Source: Virgibacillus sp. NKC19-3 (GTDB lineage Bacteria; Bacillota; Bacilli; Bacillales; Amphibacillaceae). From it: a stretch of DNA of 64,000 nt. Positions within the stretch are counted from its first letter, which is position 1, and each line of letters opens with the position of its first letter. The stretch spans positions 1,798,001 through 1,862,000 of the forward strand of contig NZ_JAGYHC010000001.1 of the NCBI RefSeq assembly GCF_019837165.1. Direction: 5' to 3'. The notes under the pieces are model-generated. The model saw only the letters and a list, made by a program, of their open reading frames with translations. It had not been told where the DNA came from and ran no database searches. This document shows, in pieces, positions 27,576-36,257 of this stretch. A program made the translations under genes and the position numbers.

Positions 27576-27817
27576 GCGTGCCTGGTAATAGCAAATATGA
27601 GGCATTTTGGATATAGGAATCAACGGAAAGTGCGAGAAATCAATGCGGGAATGAGAAGAATCAACCAACTTCTTTCCATTTTCCATGCTACCCCAACAAC
27701 GCTTCAATTGTGTTGAATAAAGCCTCTATATTATTATAAAGATTGTATAGGAAAACATCCTACAGACCTATCATCAAGGAATGTACACAACACAGAAAAA
27801 GCAAAGGAGAGCTTATC

Positions 27818-29029
27818 GTGGAAATTGGAATTGACAAAATTGGTTTTTACACCCCACATTTATATGTGGATATGAACAAACTCGCTTACGAAAGAAATGT
27901 TGAACCAGAAAAATTTACAATAGGAATCGGTCAGGAGAAAATGGCTATCGCACCGCTTACACAGGACCCGGTGACAATGGCAGCAAATGCAGCACTCGAA
28001 ATTTTAGATGAAGAAGATAAAGAAAAGATTGACTTTGTTTTATTCGGAACGGAATCTGGTATTGATCAATCAAAATCAGCAGCAGTATATGTACACCGAC
28101 TACTTGGTCTAAACGCACAAGCTCGAGCTGTTGAGGTGAAACAAGCTTGTTATGGAGCTACTGCCGCCATTCAAATGGCGAAAGGTCATATCGCATTAAA
28201 TCCGGAAAGCAGGGTATTGGTGCTGGGCTCTGATATTGCGAGATACGGTTTGAATACCGGAGGCGAAGCAACACAAGGAGCTGGCGCTATTGCTATGGTT
28301 GTTAGTAAAGATCCAAGCATTATGGTATTTGAGGGCCCGAGCGCTTATTTGACTGATGACGTAATGGATTTCTGGCGTCCTGCGTATTCCGGGGAAGCAT
28401 TTGTAGATGGAAAATTATCGAATGAGCAATATATTGCATTCTTTTCCCGTGCCTGGGATCAGTACAAAGCCAAAACAGGGTTGGAGCTAGCAGATTTTGA
28501 TGCATTTTCTTTTCACTTGCCTTATACGAAGATGGGTAAAAAAGCACTAAAAGCTGTATTAGATGAAGGATCAGAAGCAGATAGTGAACGTTTATTAGCA
28601 AACCACCAAATTGGTGCGATATACAACAGAAATGTTGGTAATATTTATACCGCTTCATTGTATTTAAGTCTGCTTTCCCTACTTGAGCAAAATGAAGATT
28701 TGCAAGATGGCTCGCGAATTGGGCTGTTCAGCTATGGATCAGGGGCAGTAGGGGAATTATTTGCTGGCAGATTAAAGAATGGCTACCGGGAGCATTTACA
28801 TGTGGAACGTCACCGTGAATTATTTGCCACACGTAAGGAAGTAACGGTTTCCGAATATGAGGAGATTTTCCAGGAAACTTTGCCAACGGACGGGTCTAGG
28901 CTTGAACTTGATATTCATCAGGATCCTGCAAACGTTTGTCTGTCGGGGATCGAGGGACATGCTCGCCAGTATGTGAATAAGGCAAGTGGTATTAGAGAAG
29001 AAAAAGTGGCGGCACATGTAGAACGTTGA
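27818..29029 (+). CDS. mvaS: Hydroxymethylglutaryl-CoA synthase
   Basis: A 403-residue thiolase-fold enzyme that condenses acetoacetyl-CoA and acetyl-CoA to HMG-CoA. The catalytic Glu (FGTES, E79), Cys (ACYGAT, C111) and His (FHLPYTKMG, H233) fall at exactly the positions known in the Staphylococcus aureus enzyme. GTG start at 27818 after AAAGGAG. HMG-CoA reductase and the rest of the mevalonate pathway are not in the window. The gene has its own terminator and may be a transferred or relocated single gene. Confidence 0.93.
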   Translation: MEIGIDKIGFYTPHLYVDMNKLAYERNVEPEKFTIGIGQEKMAIAPLTQDPVTMAANAALEILDEEDKEKIDFVLFGTESGIDQSKSAAVYVHRLLGLNAQARAVEVKQACYGATAAIQMAKGHIALNPESRVLVLGSDIARYGLNTGGEATQGAGAIAMVVSKDPSIMVFEGPSAYLTDDVMDFWRPAYSGEAFVDGKLSNEQYIAFFSRAWDQYKAKTGLELADFDAFSFHLPYTKMGKKALKAVLDEGSEADSERLLANHQIGAIYNRNVGNIYTASLYLSLLSLLEQNEDLQDGSRIGLFSYGSGAVGELFAGRLKNGYREHLHVERHRELFATRKEVTVSEYEEIFQETLPTDGSRLELDIHQDPANVCLSGIEGHARQYVNKASGIREEKVAAHVER

Positions 29030-29041
29030 TAGTTGGTTGAA

Positions 29042-29080
29042 AAGATCCTTTTGGTGTGGGCAACATCAAAAGGATCTTTC
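29042..29080 (+). terminator. Terminator of mvaS
   Basis: AAAGATCCTTTTG pairs with CAAAAGGATCTTT, extended by GTGT/ACAT, around GGGCA. Confidence 0.85.
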
Positions 29081-29205
29081 CTCTACATTTAATCTATAAA
29101 TCATTCAAATTAGCTTTTGACACGATGAAATATAAGCGCTAACATAAACTCACTTCCTGTTTTTTATGCTAAGATTAAAACGCGTTAGACAAAAGGGGTG
29201 ATCAC

Positions 29206-29304
29206 GTGAAAGAACATAGTCCGATATACAAGAATTTGTTCTTCTGGATTGTTATTATCTTGGTTGTGTTAGTAATTATTGCGATGATAAATGGTTTAAC
29301 GTAG
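29206..29304 (+). CDS. Single-helix membrane peptide, 32 residues
   Basis: GTG at 29206 lies about five bases after AAAAGGGGTG. The product has a short polar head (KEHSPIYKN) and one hydrophobic helix of about 20 residues (LFFWIVIILVVLVIIAMING) and ends immediately. The next gene begins 22 bases later with its own ribosome site, so the two are probably cotranscribed. Peptides of this kind often bind and tune a larger membrane protein; the neighbour at 29327 is the natural candidate partner, by position only. Confidence 0.6.
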   Translation: MKEHSPIYKNLFFWIVIILVVLVIIAMINGLT

Positions 29305-29326
29305 AATGTAGAAAGGAACTACATAG

Positions 29327-30448
29327 ATGGCAAAAAATAAATATGATCCTATTAAACACTCGAATAGACATACCGAAAGAGATAAACGACTATTCTTCCT
29401 CTTATTCCTTGTATTCGGATTGGTTGCTTTGTTGTTGATCGTATTTGGTATTTATATTGTAATAGTAGATAGTGGGTTGTGGGCACTGTTGATTCTCTTT
29501 TTAGTAATTGCAGCACCCATGATATTTTTCGCACTTGCTTTTTATCCGAGGCAGAGAGAAGTCGTATACAGTTATGAATTAAACGACAATGGCCTTTATC
29601 AGCACTGGGAATATACGAAAACAGGAAAAGAAAAAGAAATTTATACTCCCTTTGAAGATATGGATAAAGTACTGATCGGGCATTTGCCGACCCGCATACC
29701 TGTACATAAAGGTCGGGATTATTTCCGGTTTGATGCACGGTTGATTTTGATGTATCAAGGAAATTATTTTGTCCAGGATTTCTATCCAATGGATGATCCA
29801 AATCAATGGATTGATAGATTTGCTGATGCGGGCATACCCATTCGCTATACAAACTACGATTTGTTTTCTGCATTTATCACAGCATACTATATTGAGGTAG
29901 ATTTTTATGAGATGGAGAGCATCCCATGGGACTTTACCGGTGACCAATTGCGCCTGGGCGAGGAAAGTCACAGAAACCCTTTCCCTAAGTGGATATCAGA
30001 AGAGGGCGAAGAAAAGATTAAGACGGTAAAAGAGGATATAAAGGTTCCTAAAACAAGAAGAGCGGAAAAACTTACATTGTGGATGCTGTTTGTTTTTGCT
30101 GTGTTCTTTGGTAGTGTAATGATGCCGGGAATGCCGCTTGATGAAGATGGCGTTGTAAGCTTTGGAGAAGCATTATTTACTGCAATAATCATTAACGCGC
30201 TTATTCCTTTTGTTTTTGTTTATTGGAGGAGTTATACAAAATGGTATAATCCCATTCTTTATTTTATCGTAGTTAGTATAGGTAATTGCTTGGGTCTGTT
30301 TATCGTTTCGTTATTTAGGGATATACCGAACCTGTATGGTTCTATATTTATCATGAATATTTTTAATTTGTTTTTATGGGCCACTTTACTGATCTTTGTG
30401 AAAGGGATTAAGTTCATTGGCGATTATAAGAGAAAACATAATCTATAA
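29327..30448 (+). CDS. Unknown membrane protein with central soluble domain, 373 residues
   Basis: Layout: a basic N-terminus, two helices (about 22-46 and 50-72), a cytoplasmic beta-rich domain (about 78-215) rich in aromatic residues that resembles PH-like domains of YdbT/YcxB-type proteins, a charged linker, then four helices (about 245-365). GAAAGGAAC precedes the ATG. It probably forms a two-gene unit with the 32-residue peptide just upstream. I cannot assign a function. Confidence 0.75.
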   Translation: MAKNKYDPIKHSNRHTERDKRLFFLLFLVFGLVALLLIVFGIYIVIVDSGLWALLILFLVIAAPMIFFALAFYPRQREVVYSYELNDNGLYQHWEYTKTGKEKEIYTPFEDMDKVLIGHLPTRIPVHKGRDYFRFDARLILMYQGNYFVQDFYPMDDPNQWIDRFADAGIPIRYTNYDLFSAFITAYYIEVDFYEMESIPWDFTGDQLRLGEESHRNPFPKWISEEGEEKIKTVKEDIKVPKTRRAEKLTLWMLFVFAVFFGSVMMPGMPLDEDGVVSFGEALFTAIIINALIPFVFVYWRSYTKWYNPILYFIVVSIGNCLGLFIVSLFRDIPNLYGSIFIMNIFNLFLWATLLIFVKGIKFIGDYKRKHNL

Positions 30449-30453
30449 GTCTT

Positions 30454-30507
30454 TGCTCCACTTTATCTCGGACTATTATTCGGGTTATCTATACCCAAAT
30501 CAAAAGA
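30454..30507 (+). pseudogene. 3' relic of a second tsuA-like gene
   Basis: The sequence after the 373-residue gene reads, in one frame, APLYLGLLFGLSIPKSKE, close to the tsuA C-terminus ALYLRPLFGLSVPKSKD (at about 27466-27519). Base differences are mostly at third codon positions, showing it evolved as coding DNA. Only the last 18 or so codons remain, and the following hairpin resembles the tsuA terminator. Confidence 0.7.
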
Positions 30508-30511
30508 GAAA

Positions 30512-30546
30512 ATGATCACCATGTGCGTTATTCGCATGGTGATCAT
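30512..30546. terminator. Terminator between convergent genes (tsuA-relic terminator)
   Basis: Perfect 12-base stem ATGATCACCATG / CATGGTGATCAT with an 11-base loop. Its inner CCATG.../...CATGG resembles the tsuA terminator at 27544. Confidence 0.85.
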
Positions 30547-30579
30547 AATATTTTCAGCAAAGAGGGGGTGACTCCATTT

Positions 30580-31461
30580 TTAATCTCCCATTAATTTCTC
30601 CCAATTTGTTCTATCAATCCCATACAATATCCACGGGGAAGGTAACTCAAACCCGTGATTGGCAGGGAGTATTTGTGCTTCTTCTTTCGTTACATCCATC
30701 CATATGTACGTGTCTTCTCCTGTGGTTTCCTTTAAACTTTCGTAATCACTCGAGATTGTTTCCCATAATCCGGGCTGTGAGGTGATGTCGCTCCATGGAT
30801 ATACAGCATGCAGATAATGATTTTTCTTTTGATCGGTCTTAGTAATCAGCATGCGGGTTTGATCATTATTTTCATAAAACGCCCATTGTTCAAGGTCCTC
30901 GTCTTGAAATAGCTCCATGGAAGCGGGGAAGGGGTAATAACATTCATATGGAAAAACTTGTCCGGACTTCACATAAGTTTGGTTTATCCAATCTCTTTTT
31001 CGCTGCAAGTTGGTAACAGGATTCCAAGGTTTTGCACCTGCCGTGAGCGCGGAAGTATCTTTTGTAACAGCACCGTGTAAAGTTGCGTAATTGGATAGAC
31101 CATTTTTCTCAATGACACGTTGTGCTGGTAAGTTATGCTCCTGTGTGTTAGCACCAGCCCACTGAATGTCAGGCTGATGAAATGCTGCGTGCAATGCATG
31201 GGTTAGCAGAGATGTGGAAAAGCCGTTTCCCTTGAATCTGCGGTCACTTCTAAGTCTGCCAAGCATGGCATAACTTCTCGCATAGATGGTATAACCCGCT
31301 ATACTGACAAGTTGTCCATCCTGAAATAATCCAAACAAGTGATTATTTTCTTCGACAAGCCGCTCAAATATATTTTTTACATAATCATCTTCAATCCCGG
31401 TATCCAAAGCTAGAACCTGAGGAGAGTCGCCATAGTGCAAAGGCCGAATTGTTGTCTCCAT
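30580..31461 (-). CDS. GNAT-family N-acetyltransferase, 293 residues
   Basis: The N-terminal half is a GNAT domain: RPLHYGDSPQVLALD, then LVSIAGYTIY and the acetyl-CoA loop RSDRRFKGNGFSTSLL (about 90-105), followed by AQRVIEKNGLSNYATL. The C-terminal half (about 150-293) is a second, degenerate acetyltransferase-like region without a clear cofactor loop. The ATG at 31461 follows GGGAGTGA. Substrate unknown. It is downstream of the RocR-like regulator on the same strand, 77 bases away. Confidence 0.8.
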   Translation of the reverse strand: METTIRPLHYGDSPQVLALDTGIEDDYVKNIFERLVEENNHLFGLFQDGQLVSIAGYTIYARSYAMLGRLRSDRRFKGNGFSTSLLTHALHAAFHQPDIQWAGANTQEHNLPAQRVIEKNGLSNYATLHGAVTKDTSALTAGAKPWNPVTNLQRKRDWINQTYVKSGQVFPYECYYPFPASMELFQDEDLEQWAFYENNDQTRMLITKTDQKKNHYLHAVYPWSDITSQPGLWETISSDYESLKETTGEDTYIWMDVTKEEAQILPANHGFELPSPWILYGIDRTNWEKLMGD

Positions 31462-31538
31462 CTATTATTCACTCCCTAAAAAGGTCATTTTAGCAGATAT
31501 TATAAACTTTTTATTACGATAGGTAAAAGTCTCAGGCC

Positions 31539-32918
31539 CTATGTCTTTGGATCAATTCCGTACTTTCTAATCTTATTGTAAAGTGTCACCCGTGAGATCC
31601 CAAGTGTTTTCGCAGCTGCGGTTTTATTTCCATTATGTTGCCAAAGTGCCTCTTCCATTCGTTTTTTCTCCACATCTTCTTTTTCCTGAACCAACGAGTG
31701 GCTATCTATTTCCGGTTCCTTATTTGGGGTAGATGTACGGTGGAAAAAGGCAAGGATGTCCTGTTTTTTGATGACGGATTTTTCCGTGAGTATGATCACA
31801 CGTTCGATCAAATTTCGTAATTCCCGTACATTGCCTGGCCAATGATATTGAAAAAGTGCTTCCACTGCATCTTGATCAAGTGTTGGAAGTGGTACTTCGT
31901 ATTGAATCGCAAATTGATGGAGAAATAGTTTTGCCAGCTCGACTACGTCATTGATTCGCTGTCGTAATGGGGGCATGGTGATTTGAATGACATTTAAGCG
32001 ATAAAATAAATCGGAACGAAATTGTTTTTCTTCCATTTGATGCTCCAGATTTTGGTTCGTTGCTGCGATGAATCGGACATTTATCGGTGTTCCAGAAGAG
32101 CTACCAACTTTATAAATGATATTTTCCTGTAGTACGCGGAGCAACTTTACCTGCATATCAAGTGGAAGTTCGCCAACTTCATCCAAGAATAAGGTACCAC
32201 CATTTGCCATTTCAATTTTGCCGGTTTTCCCCTTTTTTTCGGCTCCTGTAAATGCACCACCTTCATAGCCAAATAATTCGCTTTCAAATAAGGCGTCTGG
32301 AATTGCACCACAGTTAACAGGAATGAACGGACCGTCTTTACGAGGGCTCGCCTCATGAATCGCTCGTGCGCATATTTCTTTACCCGTTCCACTTTCCCCA
32401 AGAACCAGGGTTGTAGCATCTGTTTTGGCTGCTTTACTTGCAATTTGAATCGTTTGCTGGAGTGGTAGGCTGTTTCCTTTTAATCGTGAAAAAGGGTTTT
32501 CTTCTGTATTTGTTGTATATACCTTTTGCCTTAATTCATTTAATGCTGTGGAGGTGGTGACTAAGTTATCATTTAGTTTTACAATTTGGCTGATATCCCG
32601 TTCCACAGATATTGCTCCAATCAGTTCTTCATCTTCTGTGAAAATCGGGGATGCATTAACAACCACATGTTTATCGCTACGCGGACGGTGGTACGTATCA
32701 TGAACGGCTTTTTTCGCCTCCAGTACCTTTAAAGCCATTAAATCATCGTCATGGAAAAAGTCTGTTATATTTCTGTCTATAATATCCGTACGCTTAATGT
32801 TATACGTTTGTACAGCGGCATCATTCCAAAAAATTACTTCCTTATGCTGGTTGATAATCGTGATAGCATCATCTTCTGTAGCTAATACAGCATTCAGGTA
32901 ATAATGTTCATAAGCCAT
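31539..32918 (-). CDS. rocR: Sigma-54-dependent transcriptional activator, RocR-like
   Basis: A 459-residue enhancer-binding protein: N-terminal PAS sensor (about 12-110, with [17 protein letters not shown]), AAA+ domain (about 150-375) with Walker A GESGTGKE, the sigma-54 contact loop GAFTGA and Walker [13 protein letters not shown], and a C-terminal Fis-type helix-turn-helix ([20 protein letters not shown]). It is divergent from rocA, and the spacer holds a palindromic candidate binding site and a -24/-12 promoter. B. subtilis RocR activates arginine/proline catabolism in response to ornithine or citrulline; a similar role is inferred here. Confidence 0.9.
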   Translation of the reverse strand: MAYEHYYLNAVLATEDDAITIINQHKEVIFWNDAAVQTYNIKRTDIIDRNITDFFHDDDLMALKVLEAKKAVHDTYHRPRSDKHVVVNASPIFTEDEELIGAISVERDISQIVKLNDNLVTTSTALNELRQKVYTTNTEENPFSRLKGNSLPLQQTIQIASKAAKTDATTLVLGESGTGKEICARAIHEASPRKDGPFIPVNCGAIPDALFESELFGYEGGAFTGAEKKGKTGKIEMANGGTLFLDEVGELPLDMQVKLLRVLQENIIYKVGSSSGTPINVRFIAATNQNLEHQMEEKQFRSDLFYRLNVIQITMPPLRQRINDVVELAKLFLHQFAIQYEVPLPTLDQDAVEALFQYHWPGNVRELRNLIERVIILTEKSVIKKQDILAFFHRTSTPNKEPEIDSHSLVQEKEDVEKKRMEEALWQHNGNKTAAAKTLGISRVTLYNKIRKYGIDPKT

Positions 32919-32942
32919 TATACTCCCTCCATCTACATTGAA

Positions 32943-32986
32943 TTGTAAATATAAGTGTAAATGAATTTTACACTATTGTAAATATA
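32943..32986. promoter_or_regulatory. Candidate activator (RocR-like) binding site
   Basis: Perfect eight-base inverted repeat AGTGTAAA-TGAAT-TTTACACT (32954-32974) flanked on each side by an identical TTGTAAATATA (32943 and 32976). It lies about 80-120 bases upstream of the sigma-54 promoter, a normal enhancer distance. Confidence 0.6.
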
Positions 32987-33065
32987 GTAAACGTGAATCG
33001 AAATGATTTTGATAGGCAAATGTTGCAGAGAAGGCGAATGGCTCATAGAAACATAGAAAAGTATA

Positions 33066-33083
33066 TTGGCATGAATTTTGCAT
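33066..33083 (+). promoter_or_regulatory. Sigma-54 (-24/-12) promoter of rocA
   Basis: TTGGCAT (33066-33072) and TTGCAT (33078-33083) place GG and GC with exactly ten bases between them, as required by SigL. About 95 bases before the rocA start. Confidence 0.85.
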
Positions 33084-33129
33084 ATGTAATGATGGAAGGG
33101 TTTCCATAGATATTTTTTGAACACGTAAT

Positions 33130-33143
33130 GGTAATCGCTTTCA
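33130..33143 (+). promoter_or_regulatory. Candidate cre (CcpA) site in the rocA leader
   Basis: GGTAATCGCTTTCA matches the cre consensus TGWNANCGNTNWCA at all but the first base. It lies about 35 bases inside the transcript, where CcpA would act as a roadblock. Confidence 0.6.
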
Positions 33144-33177
33144 GTGTAAATTATAAAAAATCAAGGAGGTTTTTATT

Positions 33178-34725
33178 TTGGTTTTACCGTTTAAACATGA
33201 ACCATTTACCGATTTTAACGATGAAACAAATAAAAAGGAGTTTGAGGCGGCACTCAGGAATGTGAAAAGTCAGTTAGGACAAGATTATCCATTAATCATC
33301 AATGGGGAGAAAATTTATACAGATGACAAATTGAATTCTGTTAACCCTTCCGATAAAAATCAAGTTGTTGGAAATGTATCGAAAGCAACAAAAAAATATG
33401 TAGATCAAGCGATGGAAGCAGCTGAGGAAGCCTTTAAAACATGGCGAACATGGACTGCGGTAGAACGTGCGGAAGTCCTGTATAGAACAGCAGCCATTGT
33501 GCGCCGTCGAAAGCATGAGTTTTCTGCATGGTTAGTATATGATGCGGCTAAACCATGGGGGCAGGCTGATGCAGATATAGCAGAAGGAATTGACTTCATG
33601 GAGTACTACGGGCGCCATATGGTTGAGCTAGCGAAAGGGAAAGAAATCAATGATCGTGTGGATGAAGAAAATACGTATTTTTATCAGCCGATGGGACCTG
33701 GTGTCACGATTCCACCATGGAACTTCGCATTTGCGATTGTAGCAGGAACGACGGTTGCGCCGATTGTAGCGGGAAACCCCGTGCTGTTAAAGCCATCTGA
33801 GAATACACCGGTGATCGCATATAAATTGGTAGAAGCACTGGAAGAAGCAGGTCTGCCAAAAGGTGTGGTGAATTTTGTGCCCGGGGACCCTGCTGAAATT
33901 GGCGATCATCTTGTGGATCATCCAAGTACCCACTTTATTAATTTTACCGGTTCCCGTGCAACTGGAACCCGTATTATCGAACGTGCAGCAAAAGTACAAC
34001 AGGGGCAAACCTTCCTTAAGCGAGTGGTCGCTGAAATGGGGGGGAAAGATACAATTATTGTTGATGATAATGCAGACTTGGAGCTTGCTGCCCAATCCAT
34101 TGTGCATTCCGCATTTGGGTTCTCTGGTCAGAAATGTTCTGCCTGCTCAAGAGCTATTCTGCATAAGGATGTATACGATGATGTGCTCCATCGCTGCGTG
34201 GAACTGACAAAAGAATTAACAGTAGGGAATTCGAGTGAAGAAAATGTTTATATGGGTGCTGTTGTTAATCAAAAACAATTTGATAAAATTAGCGATTATA
34301 TTGAAATCGGAAAGCAAGAGGGAGAACTTGTTATTGGCGGAGAAACGGATGATACAAACGGTTATTTCGTTCACCCGACAATCTTCAAAGATTTAGATCC
34401 GAAAGCGCGTATCATGCAGGAGGAAATTTTCGGTCCTGTTCTCGGATTTGCAAAAGCCTCGGACTTTGATGAATTGCTCGAGATTGCAAATAACACTGAA
34501 TACGGCTTAACCGGTGCGGTAATCTCTAATAATCGTGAACATTTAAATCGGGCGCGCTATGAATTCCAAGTAGGTAATCTCTATTTCAACCGTGGATGTA
34601 CTGGAGCTATTGTAGGTTATCAACCGTTTGGAGGGTTCAAAATGTCCGGTACTGATTCCAAAGCAGGGGGGCCGGATTATCTGCAGCATTTCTTAGAGGC
34701 TAAAACGCTATCACAACATTTCTAG
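33178..34725 (+). CDS. rocA: 1-pyrroline-5-carboxylate dehydrogenase
   Basis: A 515-residue aldehyde dehydrogenase family enzyme that oxidises glutamate semialdehyde (P5C) to glutamate, the second step of proline and the last step of arginine catabolism. The N-terminus (KHEPFTDF) is typical of RocA/PutC. Catalytic Cys lies in [12 protein letters not shown], the general base Glu in VAEMGGKD, and the NAD site in NFTGSRATG. The start is TTG at 33178, nine bases after AAGGAGG. Regulation: sigma-54 promoter with adjacent regulator and a cre site. A 274-base repeat separates it from proline dehydrogenase. Confidence 0.95.
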   Translation: MVLPFKHEPFTDFNDETNKKEFEAALRNVKSQLGQDYPLIINGEKIYTDDKLNSVNPSDKNQVVGNVSKATKKYVDQAMEAAEEAFKTWRTWTAVERAEVLYRTAAIVRRRKHEFSAWLVYDAAKPWGQADADIAEGIDFMEYYGRHMVELAKGKEINDRVDEENTYFYQPMGPGVTIPPWNFAFAIVAGTTVAPIVAGNPVLLKPSENTPVIAYKLVEALEEAGLPKGVVNFVPGDPAEIGDHLVDHPSTHFINFTGSRATGTRIIERAAKVQQGQTFLKRVVAEMGGKDTIIVDDNADLELAAQSIVHSAFGFSGQKCSACSRAILHKDVYDDVLHRCVELTKELTVGNSSEENVYMGAVVNQKQFDKISDYIEIGKQEGELVIGGETDDTNGYFVHPTIFKDLDPKARIMQEEIFGPVLGFAKASDFDELLEIANNTEYGLTGAVISNNREHLNRARYEFQVGNLYFNRGCTGAIVGYQPFGGFKMSGTDSKAGGPDYLQHFLEAKTLSQHF

Positions 34726-34738
34726 TAGGAGCTGGAAT

Positions 34739-35012
34739 GAGGCTGGGACAAAACAAACGTGTTTCATTAAAAAGACGAACATTATCAAACTTAGCGTAGG
34801 AAATATGCGGAGACTCCAGCGGGAGGGAAGGCATAGGTGAGACACCGAAGTGCGATAGCAATCTTTTTTGCGAGGAGTGCTGCCCCTCGAAGCCACTTGC
34901 AACACGAAGCGCACAAGGGGGCTCACCAGCCGCCCTAAGGTGCGCGAAGTATATTTTTAGAAGCGATGTATGTTCGGAATCTATTTGTTAAAAATACTTT
35001 TGTCCCAGCCTC
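34739..35012 (+). repeat. Long copy of the GAGGCTGGGAC dispersed repeat
   Basis: 274 bases bounded by perfect 15-base inverted termini (GAGGCTGGGACAAAA, 34739-34753, and its complement 34998-35012). The core (about 34796-34960) is GC-richer than its surroundings and contains GGAGACTCCAGCGGGAGG and GGCTCACCAGCCGCCC, like a repeat widespread in Bacillaceae genomes. Reading frames inside it (for example 34711-34926 minus) recur only with the repeat and are not genes. It lies between rocA and putB. Confidence 0.9.
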
Positions 35013-35094
35013 ATTCTTCCTACTTATTCATGAGGGTTTACGCTTCATATCTAAATGCTGCAATTGTATACGTTACCTGAAAGGAGCAGCCGGC

Positions 35095-36090
35095 ATGTCC
35101 AATCTAACAAGAGATTTTTTCATAAGCTTATCAAATAATAAATTATTGAATAAAAGTGCTAAAAAATGGGGGTTTCGTTTGGGTGCACAAAGGTTTGTAG
35201 CAGGCACCACAATTGAAAGCGTTACAGAAACCGTCAAGAAGCTCAACGGCCGTGGAATAAGCTGCACACTTGATCGTTTGGGAGAATTCGTATCTGAAAA
35301 AGAAGAGGCTATTGAAGCGAAGGGAGAATCTATTCGTCTCTTAGAAACAATTAATACGGAAAATATCGAGTGTCATATATCCGTGAAATTAACACAAATG
35401 GGACTGGATATTGATCATGATTTTTGTATCCAAAATATGCTTGAAATTTTGCATGTGGCAGATCGGTATAATATTTTTGTCAATATCGATATGGAAGATT
35501 ATGCACATTACCAGCAAACACTCGATGTACTTCATATTTTAAGGAAACGCTATGAAAATGTGGGTACTGTTATGCAATCTTATCTTTATCGAACTGAAGC
35601 AGATTTGGAGAGCCTCAAGGATGTACGTCTCAGACTGGTGAAAGGAGCTTATAAAGAAAGTGAGGAAGTGGCTTATCAGGACAATGCAGCTATTGATCGT
35701 AATTTTATAACAATTGCTAAGAAAAGACTGCTTGGAGATACATTTACTTCTATCGCAACACACGACCATGATATCATCCATGAATTGAAAGATTTTATTG
35801 TAGAAAATAACATTAACAAAGAAAATTATGAATTTCAAATGCTTTATGGCTTTCGGAATGATATGCAGTATGGGCTTGCTAAGGAGGGATATAATTTTTG
35901 TACCTATATTCCATTCGGCACGGACTGGTTTGGGTATTTCATGCGTCGTATGGCTGAACGTCCGCAGAATATTAATTTAGTGGTAAAGGATACTTTCTAC
36001 ACAACGGAAAATAAGTTGAAAAAATTTCCGGTTGTCCTCGGAATTGTGGCAGGAACCACGTTGTTGGTTTTGTTGGGACGTAAGAAGTAG
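35095..36090 (+). CDS. putB: Proline dehydrogenase
   Basis: A 331-residue monofunctional FAD-dependent proline dehydrogenase (PutB/FadM type) that oxidises proline to P5C, feeding RocA. Seen: GRGISCTLDRLGEFV, ECHISVKLTQMGLDID, NIDMEDYAHYQ, RLVKGAYKE (FAD/substrate site), and EFQMLYGFRNDMQ near the C-terminus. A hydrophobic C-terminal tail (VVLGIVAGTTLLVLLGRKK) may anchor it to the membrane near the quinone pool. ATG at 35095 after GAAAGGAGC. Probably transcribed from the rocA promoter through the intervening repeat, or from its own. Confidence 0.93.
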   Translation: MSNLTRDFFISLSNNKLLNKSAKKWGFRLGAQRFVAGTTIESVTETVKKLNGRGISCTLDRLGEFVSEKEEAIEAKGESIRLLETINTENIECHISVKLTQMGLDIDHDFCIQNMLEILHVADRYNIFVNIDMEDYAHYQQTLDVLHILRKRYENVGTVMQSYLYRTEADLESLKDVRLRLVKGAYKESEEVAYQDNAAIDRNFITIAKKRLLGDTFTSIATHDHDIIHELKDFIVENNINKENYEFQMLYGFRNDMQYGLAKEGYNFCTYIPFGTDWFGYFMRRMAERPQNINLVVKDTFYTTENKLKKFPVVLGIVAGTTLLVLLGRKK

Positions 36091-36131
36091 TGAATGCAGG
36101 TGGAATCTTATTTAGCTAGTCTTGTAAAATG

Positions 36132-36158
36132 AGTCATAGTAATCATACTATGACTTTT
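36132..36158 (+). terminator. Terminator of putB
   Basis: Perfect ten-base stem AGTCATAGTA / TACTATGACT with a four-base loop and a short T run. Confidence 0.85.
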
Positions 36159-36257
36159 CGTGTTTATGATAAAAGTTATGTTTCATTGTTTTTAGAAAGA
36201 AAATACGTCACAAATCTGTTATCATTAATGAATAACAGAAACTAAGGGGGGTACTTT

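Noticed and set aside
15231-29208. Recurrent GTGATCAC palindrome before starts at 15242, 18201 and 29206
   Set aside because: It is explained by extended Shine-Dalgarno pairing (GGAGGTGATC complements the 16S 3' end), not by an operator.
34711-34926. Minus-strand frame of 71 residues downstream of rocA, with a twin at 41821-42036
   Set aside because: Both lie within the dispersed repeat and are similar only because the repeat is; composition is not protein-like and there is no ribosome site.
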